6,267 bases of DNA from JALTID01 sp027004335 [NCBI: bacterium] (GTDB lineage Bacteria > JALSQH01). Location of the stretch: positions 1 to 6,267 of the forward strand of contig JALTID010000036.1 of assembly GCA_027004335.1 (NCBI GenBank), read 5' to 3'. Every line of letters starts with the position of its first letter. Within the stretch, counting starts at the first letter, position 1. The position numbers were made by a program, and so were the translations under genes. Positions 1 to 5,512 of this stretch are shown piece by piece. Under the pieces are notes generated by a model, which saw only the letters and a program-made list of their open reading frames with translations, was not told the DNA's origin and made no database searches.

Positions 1-454
1 GCGTTTTAATAAAGACTGCGGGACACATTTTAATATTTTCTCCAACAATTTTAGCTACTTCTTTACTCCCGATAGGATCTTTTGCTTCAAAAAATGGAAT
101 TTCAGGAAGGTAGTATTTTCCTTCAGTATCAATGGGAGAGAACTTTTCCATAAAAAAACCAAGGCTAATTAAATATGGTGGATGGGCATGTACTACAGCA
201 GTATGGGAGGAATTTTTATATACTGACAGGTGAACAACAGTCTCCATAGAAACCTCTATCGGAGGTAAAGAATCAACAGGAAATGAAACAATATCATCGT
301 AAGTTAAATATCCCAACTGACTCCCTGTCCGGGTAATATGAACAAAGTTGTTAAAAAGAACACTTATATTACCACTCTGAACCCCCACAAGACCAAGCTC
401 AAAAAGTTTTCTTCCTGTTACTATTATCTTTTCTGTGACTGACATAAACTTCAT
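1..454 (-). CDS. Class II aldolase/adducin family protein (FucA/AraD-like), N-terminal part, runs off the left edge
   Basis: This is a zinc-dependent class II aldolase or epimerase fold of the L-fuculose-phosphate aldolase / ribulose-phosphate 4-epimerase type, which cleaves or isomerises phosphorylated sugars in the cytoplasm. 151 residues are visible of a usual 200-230. Landmarks are SGNIS at about 27-31 and TRTGS at 41-45 (phosphate-binding loops), Glu71 in the position of the catalytic Glu (SMETVVHLSVY), and the zinc pair His89-Ala-His91 in VVHAHPPY. The third zinc His should lie beyond the window. I chose the ATG at 454 because GGAGGAG (464-458) sits just upstream. The in-frame ATG at 466 overlaps that site and has no ribosome binding site of its own. 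The gene diverges from the oxidase remnant and may once have belonged to the same catabolic locus (inference). The substrate cannot be told from the sequence. Confidence 0.88.
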   Translation of the reverse strand, partial: MKFMSVTEKIIVTGRKLFELGLVGVQSGNISVLFNNFVHITRTGSQLGYLTYDDIVSFPVDSLPPIEVSMETVVHLSVYKNSSHTAVVHAHPPYLISLGFFMEKFSPIDTEGKYYLPEIPFFEAKDPIGSKEVAKIVGENIKMCPAVFIKT

Positions 455-469
455 TTTCTCCTCCATAAA

Positions 470-496
470 AATTTTTATATATTTTACATAAAAATT
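470..496. repeat. 9-bp perfect inverted repeat (operator-like)
   Basis: The arms AATTTTTAT (470-478) and ATAAAAATT (488-496) are exact reverse complements separated by 9 bases. The repeat lies immediately upstream of the aldolase ribosome binding site, where a repressor could block leftward transcription. All arm bases are A or T in an AT-rich spacer, so chance is a real possibility. Confidence 0.3.
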
Positions 497-498
497 AT

Positions 499-527
499 TT
501 GACCTTCCTGTAAAAATTTACTTAAAT
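499..527 (+). promoter_or_regulatory. Candidate sigma-70-type promoter for the oxidase remnant and nadK cluster
   Basis: TTGACC (499-504) is one base from the consensus -35. After a 17-base spacer comes TTAAAT (522-527), a fair -10. Transcription would begin near 534, leaving a leader of roughly 20 bases before the start at 557, which has AAGGA at 542-546. Because the oxidase gene is broken and no terminator is visible before nadK, this promoter could now drive nadK and the downstream genes (inference). Confidence 0.5.
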
Positions 528-556
528 TTAAACAGAAAACCAAGGAAGATATAAAA

Positions 557-1207
557 ATGAAGGAACCTTACACAAAAAAAGATTACAAAACAAGAAGCTA
601 TTGGCTTGAATCTCTTGGAGAAATAACTCTAAATTCTTCACTTCAAGGAGAAGAAAAAACAGATATTGCAATTATAGGAGGCGGTTACACGGGGTTGTCC
701 GCGGGGTATCATCTAAGAATATATGATAGCAGCATAAATGTGACACTTTTGGAAGCTGAGATCTGTGGATATGGGGCAAGCGGTAGAAACGGAGGATTCA
801 ATATGACCCTATTTGGACTCACTCCATCTCTCACAAAGTTATTTTTTGGCGTGGAAAGGGGGAAACAGGCAAGAAAATTTATGGAAGAGGCAGTAGATTA
901 TTTAGCAGAATTTATTCAGAAAAATAACATTGATTGTGATTATGAAAATTCAGGATACCTGCTTGTGGCCACAAATAAAGCCCAGATAAAAAGGCTGGAA
1001 CATGAAATAGAAGTAGCAAAAGAGATGGATTTTGAGGGGGTAGAGCTGTGGGATAGAGAAAGACTTCTCTCTGAATTTAAAACAGATAAATATTATCTCT
1101 GATGGTACGAAGCAAGATGTGGCATTTTGCACCCGGCAAAATGGGCAAGAGCACTTAAGGAAAAAACAGAAGAGATTGGAAATAAGACACTATTTGTGGT
1201 ATCTTAA
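557..1207 (+). pseudogene. DadA-like FAD-dependent amine/D-amino-acid oxidase remnant (in-frame TGA, C-terminal half missing)
   Basis: The N-terminus is that of a glycine/D-amino-acid oxidase (DAO) family flavoenzyme, which oxidises amino or imino acids with FAD. The Rossmann motif GGGYTG is at residues 41-46, the ribose-binding acidic residue is Glu66 (LLEAE), and the family motif GASGRNGG is at 73-80. The first reading frame stops at TGA 1100-1102 after 181 residues, but the same frame continues with WYEARCGILHPAKWARAL, a conserved stretch of this family, until TAA 1205-1207. The TGA is therefore an internal nonsense codon, perhaps from a GGA Gly codon. Family members are about 370-460 residues. 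Here homology ends near residue 208 and the substrate/FAD C-terminal half is absent, so even readthrough would not give a working enzyme. It has an ATG start with AAGGA about 10 bases upstream. It diverges from the aldolase gene and abuts nadK. Confidence 0.85.
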
Positions 1208-1232
1208 ATTAAACTTTTTCACAGAGGCATGA
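1180..1232 (+). pseudogene. Possible 3' tail of a lost gene just upstream of nadK (tlyA-like?)
   Basis: In the frame shifted by one base from the oxidase remnant, codons reading RHYLWYLKLNFFTEA run to TGA at 1230-1232, one base before the nadK ATG. A 1-nt gap of the same kind separates nadK from recN, so this stop looks like the genuine end of the former upstream operon gene. The preceding GGA AAT (1180-1185) plus an aromatic strand recalls the GN-x-E-F/Y C-terminus of TlyA-type rRNA methyltransferases, which often precede nadK. This needs one extra base at the junction. It is short, and the identity is inferred. Confidence 0.3.
1223..1227 (+). promoter_or_regulatory. Ribosome binding site of nadK
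   Basis: AGAGG lies 6 bases before the ATG at 1234. The upstream ATG at 1229 is in another frame and stops within a few codons, so 1234 is the supported start. Confidence 0.6.
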
Positions 1233-1233
1233 A

Positions 1234-2085
1234 ATGCGGGTCGGGATAATTGTACGAGATACATCACAGATAGCCATTGAGGTGATTTCTCTTATTGTAG
1301 AGAAATACTCTTCTTCAAAAATCCAATGGTTGATTGAAAAAAATATCGCTGAAAAAATTCCCGACAAAAGAATAGAATCAACCCCCCGGCTACAGATTCC
1401 TGATGAATCTGACATAATAATTGTCCTTGGGGGAGATGGAACATTCCTCGGAGCTGCGAGATTAATTGGAAATAGAGAAACCCCAATGTTAGGGATTAAT
1501 CTCGGAAGTCTCGGTTTTCTCACAGAGATCCAGATGGATGAGATTGAAAGATACCTGCCCCCCATTCTTGAGGGGAACTTTAAAATTGAAGAGAGAATGA
1601 GATTAACTATTCATCTCCATAGGCAGGAGGAGAGAATTGCTGAATACGATGTTCTTAACGATGCCGTAATTAATAAGGGAGCCTTAGGAAAGATAATTCA
1701 GATTGAAACTTTTGTAAGTGGAGAAAGTCTCACAACTTTCAGAGCGGATGGCTTGATTGTTGCCACTCCCACTGGAAGTACCGCATATAACCTTGCTGCA
1801 GGAGGACCAATAGTTACACCGCACATGGAGGCAATTCTCATTACTCCCATATGTCCATTCACTCTCACCAATAGGCCACTTGTTATTCCAGCAGATTATG
1901 AAGTTAAGTCATTTATAAGATCCACCAAAGGAGATGTTTTTCTTTCTCTGGATGGGCAGGTCGGTCTTTCTCTTCAGGAAGGAGATAGAATTGAAGTGAA
2001 GAAATCAAAATCATCTTTAAAATTCATAAAAATTCCTGAAAAGTCATATTTTCATATTCTTAGAAGTAAACTCAAATGGGGATGA
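1234..2085 (+). CDS. nadK: NAD kinase (ATP-dependent NAD 2'-phosphotransferase)
   Basis: This enzyme phosphorylates NAD+ to NADP+ in the cytoplasm and is the sole route to NADP in most bacteria. At 283 residues it has the normal length. The diagnostic GGDGT is at 66-70 (catalytic Asp68) in VLGGDGTFLGAAR. It is followed by GINLGSLGFLTE (87-98), the LND motif at 141-143 that contacts NAD, and ADGLIVATPTGSTAY (171-185) with the glycine-rich AAGGPI, the hallmark of the family. LDGQ (239-242) lies near the C-terminus. In the conserved TPICPxxLTNRPLV segment, the position usually held by His is Phe209. The gene starts at ATG 1234 behind AGAGG. It ends at TGA, leaving one base before recN, so the two are probably coupled. 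The nadK-recN order is widespread in bacteria. Confidence 0.97.
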   Translation: MRVGIIVRDTSQIAIEVISLIVEKYSSSKIQWLIEKNIAEKIPDKRIESTPRLQIPDESDIIIVLGGDGTFLGAARLIGNRETPMLGINLGSLGFLTEIQMDEIERYLPPILEGNFKIEERMRLTIHLHRQEERIAEYDVLNDAVINKGALGKIIQIETFVSGESLTTFRADGLIVATPTGSTAYNLAAGGPIVTPHMEAILITPICPFTLTNRPLVIPADYEVKSFIRSTKGDVFLSLDGQVGLSLQEGDRIEVKKSKSSLKFIKIPEKSYFHILRSKLKWG

Positions 2086-2086
2086 G

Positions 2087-3730
2087 ATGCTAACATATCT
2101 TCACATCAAGGATTTTGCAATAATTGATGAAGTTGAAATAGAATGGGGGGAAGGATTTGATGTGCTCACGGGGGAAACTGGAGCAGGAAAATCCATAATT
2201 CTCAACGCAGTATCCCTTATACGGGGAGAAAAAGCAAATCAATCCCTTATAAGAGCAGGAAGGGAAAAGGCTATTATAGAAGCCATCTTTAAAATTGATA
2301 GGGAGGAAGTAAAAGAGCATCTTAACCATGCAGAAATTGAGTATGAGGAGGAGATTATAATCAGGCGTATTATCTCCACAGGGAGGAGCAAGGTGTTCGT
2401 GAATGATACTCCTGTTACCCTGAATTTTTTAAGTACCATCGCTCCATATTTGATAGGGATAGATGGACAACATTCCCAGCAACTTCTACTCCAGCCAAAA
2501 TTTTATCTGGAAATTTTAGATGAATATGCCGAGATCAAAGAAAGAGTAAAGAAATTTGAAGAAAAGTTTCGCCAGCTAAAAGCACTTGAAGTAAAACTGG
2601 AAGAGCTCAGACAGCAGGAAAAAGAGAGAAATAAAAAGCTTGAATTTTTAAATTACCAGCTTGAAGAAATTGAAAAAATAAATCCGATAATCGGGGAAGA
2701 TGAAGAGCTTGAAAAGGAGAAAAAAATTCTATCTGAAAGTGAAAAAATTCTTCTTACCATGTCAGACATCCTTGATGCTATTTACATAGGAGAAGACACA
2801 ATAATAGAGAGATTAAAAGCTATAGTAAAAGAAAGTGAGAAATTAAATGATCTTGGAGAAAAGTGGGAGGAATTTTACTCACATATTTCTGAGGCTCTCT
2901 ATAATCTTGAAGACGCAGCATACATCGGAGAAGATCTAACTTCTATGGTGAAATCTGACCCTGTAAGACTGGAAGAAGTTACTGAAAGACTTCTGGAATT
3001 AGGGGATCTCAAGAGAAAGTATGGCCCCACACTAAAAGATGTGCTGAAGGAAAAGGAGAATATTAAAGAAGAAATTACCCTCTTAGAAAATATAAACTCT
3101 ACCCTTGAAGACAAGGAAAAGAAATTACAAAAGATGCAGGAAGAAATTGAAAAAGAGGCGGAAGAGATTTCTTCAATAAGAAAGAAAACTGCTCGCTCTC
3201 TACAAAAGAAAGTGGAAGAAGAACTGAGTGATTTAGCTATGGAGAGAGCTAAGTTTATCATAGAAATAGTTCCAGCAACTCTTTTCTCCAAGGGAAAAGA
3301 TAAGGTTGAAATAAAAATTGCTCCCAATTTAGGTGAACCTCCCAAACCGTTACAAAAAATTGCATCAGGAGGAGAGCTATCAAGAATTATGTTAGCTCTC
3401 AGATCCTCCCTTGGGAAGAAAAGTCCTCCATCAACCATAATTTTTGATGAAGTTGACTCCGGGATAGGTGGTAAGACAGCAGAGACCGTGGGGAATAAAT
3501 TGAGAGAATTATCAACAAGAAGCCAGTTAATAGTGATAACTCATCTTCCCCAGATTGCCTTCAGAGCTGGAAGACACTACAAGGTGGAAAAGAAAATCTT
3601 AGGGGAAAGAACAGTCTCAACAATAAATGAGGTAAAGGGAGAAGAAAGAGTCCATGAACTTGCCAGAATGCTTGGTAAAATAGACAGAGAAACGATCAAC
3701 TATGTGAAAAAAATGATTGGTAATATGTGA
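2087..3730 (+). CDS. recN: DNA repair protein RecN (SMC-like ATPase)
   Basis: RecN is a cytoplasmic, cohesin-like ATPase that gathers DNA ends during double-strand-break repair with RecA. The 547 residues match the usual 550-570. The N-terminal half-ATPase has Walker A GETGAGKS at 29-36 and the conserved IGIDGQHSQQLLL region. Glu/Lys-rich coiled coils at about 165-230 and 310-390 flank a middle segment. The C-terminal half carries the ABC signature SGGELS at 427-432, Walker B IIFDE (Asp454, Glu455), the DSGIGGKTA loop, and the switch His486 in ITHLPQ. All catalytic motifs are intact. The start at ATG 2087 is one base after the nadK stop, with GGGG at 2078-2081 as the likely ribosome binding site inside the nadK end. 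No LexA-type operator could be placed because there is no intergenic space. Confidence 0.97.
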   Translation: MLTYLHIKDFAIIDEVEIEWGEGFDVLTGETGAGKSIILNAVSLIRGEKANQSLIRAGREKAIIEAIFKIDREEVKEHLNHAEIEYEEEIIIRRIISTGRSKVFVNDTPVTLNFLSTIAPYLIGIDGQHSQQLLLQPKFYLEILDEYAEIKERVKKFEEKFRQLKALEVKLEELRQQEKERNKKLEFLNYQLEEIEKINPIIGEDEELEKEKKILSESEKILLTMSDILDAIYIGEDTIIERLKAIVKESEKLNDLGEKWEEFYSHISEALYNLEDAAYIGEDLTSMVKSDPVRLEEVTERLLELGDLKRKYGPTLKDVLKEKENIKEEITLLENINSTLEDKEKKLQKMQEEIEKEAEEISSIRKKTARSLQKKVEEELSDLAMERAKFIIEIVPATLFSKGKDKVEIKIAPNLGEPPKPLQKIASGGELSRIMLALRSSLGKKSPPSTIIFDEVDSGIGGKTAETVGNKLRELSTRSQLIVITHLPQIAFRAGRHYKVEKKILGERTVSTINEVKGEERVHELARMLGKIDRETINYVKKMIGNM

Positions 3731-4215
3731 TGAAAGAGAGAATAAGAAAGGCAAAGATGCTTGATGTGAAAGAGATACACGATTTAATTGATTACTACGC
3801 CAGCAGAAGGGAGATGCTACCTCGCCCACTTCAGGAGATATATGAATTTTTGAGGGACTTCTGGGTCTATGAAGTGAATAGCAAGATCGTAGGTGTATGT
3901 GCATTACATTTTGCATGGGAGAATCTTGCAGAAATAAGGTCATTAGCTGTTTTTCCTGAATATCAGGAAATGGGGATAGGGAAAAAACTTGTTCAACAAT
4001 GTATAGAGGATGCTAAAGAATACCAACTAAAAAGAATCTTTGCTCTGACCTATCACCCTGATTTTTTTGCCAGACTGGGGTTCAAAAAGATCGATAAAAA
4101 AATCCTTCCACATAAGATATGGGCTGATTGTCTTAAATGTCCCCTTTTCCCTGATTGCAACGAAGAAGCTATGATGTTAGAATGTGAGAATAATGGAAAA
4201 GGAAAAAATTATTGA
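3730..4215 (+). CDS. Short GNAT acetyltransferase, resembling short N-acetylglutamate synthase (ArgA-like)
   Basis: This 161-residue single-domain GCN5-related acetyltransferase transfers acetyl from acetyl-CoA to an amine. The N-terminal RKAKMLDVKEIHDLI, the core EIRSLAVFPEYQ and the acetyl-CoA loop QEMGIGKK (79-86), then FALTYHPDFFARLGF and LPHKIWADC, resemble the stand-alone N-acetylglutamate synthases of several bacterial lineages, which make the first arginine precursor. That assignment is from remembered family features. Three cysteines, Cys134, Cys137 and Cys143, form a C-x2-C-x5-C cluster near the C-terminus that could bind a metal (inference). I placed the start at ATG 3730, whose A is the last base of the recN TGA (TGATG coupling). 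The GTG three bases upstream is possible but less likely. There are no other arginine genes in the window, so substrate certainty is moderate. Confidence 0.88.
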   Translation: MKERIRKAKMLDVKEIHDLIDYYASRREMLPRPLQEIYEFLRDFWVYEVNSKIVGVCALHFAWENLAEIRSLAVFPEYQEMGIGKKLVQQCIEDAKEYQLKRIFALTYHPDFFARLGFKKIDKKILPHKIWADCLKCPLFPDCNEEAMMLECENNGKGKNY

Positions 4216-5512
4216 ACTTTTTCTAAATTCCTTAAGATCAGGAGAAAATGGAGAATTATATATTTTAACAACGGAAGAAAAATTTGCAGTTGCAGCAAAA
4301 GGGACAATTGAAAAAACCCAATTAGCATCAATGACTGAAGCTGCTTTTAGGATATTGAAGGATAACAAAATCGCATTCGGCTATACAGGCCAGCTTGAGG
4401 AGAGGGAAATAAAGGATCTTATTGCCAGCATGAGGGAAATATTACCGTACCAGAAAGAGAAGCCAACATTTACCTTTCCAGAACCTGCTGATATTAAAGA
4501 AATCAGGGGAATAGTGGACCATGATTTTGAAGAAATTGATGCCAAAACTCTTTCTGAACTTGCTGTAAAAATGGAAAAATCTGCAAGAGAGTTTGACAGG
4601 AGAATCACCACCACAAGGGATGCTAAAATATCAGCTAAAAAAGAAGAAGTAACCATTGTTAATTCCATGGGAGTCAACTACACTACAATGAAAACATTAT
4701 TTGAAAATGAAATAATTGTCGTGGCAGAAGAAGGTGTAGAGAGAGGAGATTCATGGGATTTTTCATGGGCACATAAGCTGGAAGGATTGAAAGAAATTGG
4801 AATAAATGCCGCAGAGAGAGCTGTAAGAAATCTAAAAGCAAAAATTCCACACACAGGTCTCTACCCAGTAATCATAGAAAATAAAAGTGCTTCAATGCTT
4901 CTCTCCACTCTTTTCTATGGCTTTGTTTTTGAAAATATTTTTAAAAGGAAATCTCCCCTGATAGGGAAATTAAATGAGAATATCTTCTCCGAAAAGATAA
5001 CTATGGCTAATGATGGCTCTTCTCCATTTTCCCCTGAAGCACTCCCCTTTGACGGTGAAGGAGTAGCTACTGGAAAGAAAATAATAGTTGAAGATGGCGC
5101 CCTTAAAGATTTTATCTACGACATAGAATTTGCAAATCGGGAGGGCAAAAACCCATCGGGAAGTGTGGTAAGATCAAACATTAAAAATCCTCCTTCTGTG
5201 GGAGAAATGGGATTTTATATCTCCCCATGTGCAAAATTAGAAGAAGTTATTTCCTCCATTAAGAGAGGTTTATTTATAACAGATCTAATGGGGCTTCATA
5301 CTGTTGATCCAGTAACATGGCAATTTTCTCTTGGAGCAAAAGGTTTTTTGATAGAAAATGGGAAAATCTCTACCCCTCTACATCAATTTACTATTTCAGG
5401 AGATTTTCTCACTCTTTTCCAGAAGGGTACCCCTCTAAATGACCTCATTTTTATCGGAGGAAGTGGTTCACCTTCAATATTTTTTGAGGAGATTAATATT
5501 GCGGGGGAATAA
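4193..5512 (+). CDS. TldD/PmbA family protein, TldE (PmbA)-type subunit
   Basis: TldE/PmbA proteins pair with TldD to form a heterodimeric metalloprotease that trims peptides, such as microcin B17 precursors and CcdA antitoxin in E. coli. This 439-residue protein has the expected size. It shows the family landmarks PFDGEGVAT (about 285-293), the C-terminal core VDPVTWQFSLGAKGFLIENG (371-390) and TISGDF (400-405). The HExxxH zinc site that defines TldD is absent, so this is the TldE-like non-catalytic type. The usual TGDFS reads TWQFS here. No TldD gene is in the window, and the partner must be elsewhere or lacking. The start is ATG 4193, overlapping the acetyltransferase end by 23 bases. An in-frame GTG at 4184 has no better ribosome binding site. 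The frame ends at TAA 5510-5512. Confidence 0.9.
   Translation: MEKEKIIELFLNSLRSGENGELYILTTEEKFAVAAKGTIEKTQLASMTEAAFRILKDNKIAFGYTGQLEEREIKDLIASMREILPYQKEKPTFTFPEPADIKEIRGIVDHDFEEIDAKTLSELAVKMEKSAREFDRRITTTRDAKISAKKEEVTIVNSMGVNYTTMKTLFENEIIVVAEEGVERGDSWDFSWAHKLEGLKEIGINAAERAVRNLKAKIPHTGLYPVIIENKSASMLLSTLFYGFVFENIFKRKSPLIGKLNENIFSEKITMANDGSSPFSPEALPFDGEGVATGKKIIVEDGALKDFIYDIEFANREGKNPSGSVVRSNIKNPPSVGEMGFYISPCAKLEEVISSIKRGLFITDLMGLHTVDPVTWQFSLGAKGFLIENGKISTPLHQFTISGDFLTLFQKGTPLNDLIFIGGSGSPSIFFEEINIAGE
5486..5491 (+). promoter_or_regulatory. Strong ribosome binding site that sets the TTG start of the phosphatase
   Basis: GAGGAG lies 7 bases before the TTG at 5499, inside the end of the tldE-like gene. 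There is no in-frame ATG upstream of the first catalytic motif. The only other nearby candidate, GTG 5553, would cut into the conserved N-terminal motif, so this site decides the start. Confidence 0.7.

Larger units (their letters stand above)
467..556. other. Divergent AT-rich intergenic region
   Basis: This spacer of about 90 bases separates the leftward aldolase from the rightward oxidase remnant. It must hold the promoter of the aldolase and probably one for the rightward genes. It is very AT-rich. It contains a good rightward promoter candidate and an inverted repeat next to the aldolase start, which are listed separately. On the minus strand, AT-rich -10-like hexamers such as TAAAAT are present, but no convincing spaced -35 could be picked. 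No small open reading frame or RNA gene is evident. Confidence 0.7.

Noticed and set aside
464-466. Upstream ATG as the aldolase start
   Set aside because: It overlaps the GGAGGAG ribosome binding site that serves the ATG at 454, and only A/T sequence lies in front of it.
1100-1102. TGA read as Trp (altered genetic code)
   Set aside because: nadK, recN and the acetyltransferase all end at TGA precisely where the next gene begins, and Trp is encoded by TGG throughout.
1209-1565. Minus-strand open frame opposite nadK
   Set aside because: It is antisense to clearly conserved NAD kinase motifs, and its translation resembles no family I recognise.
2899-3438. Long minus-strand open frame (179 codons)
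   Set aside because: It lies wholly opposite recN coding sequence with intact RecN motifs. Its Ser-rich, low-complexity translation reflects the antisense of Glu/Lys-rich codons.
3727-3729. GTG as the start of the acetyltransferase
   Set aside because: The adjacent ATG at 3730 forms the classic TGATG overlap with the recN stop, and the GTG adds only one residue without a better ribosome binding site.
3617-3943. Minus-strand open frame across the recN/acetyltransferase junction
   Set aside because: It overlaps two well-supported genes on the other strand and has no recognisable domain.
4184-4186. GTG as the start of the TldE-like gene
   Set aside because: It has no ribosome binding site and a proper ATG lies three codons downstream. 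The conserved region is unaffected.
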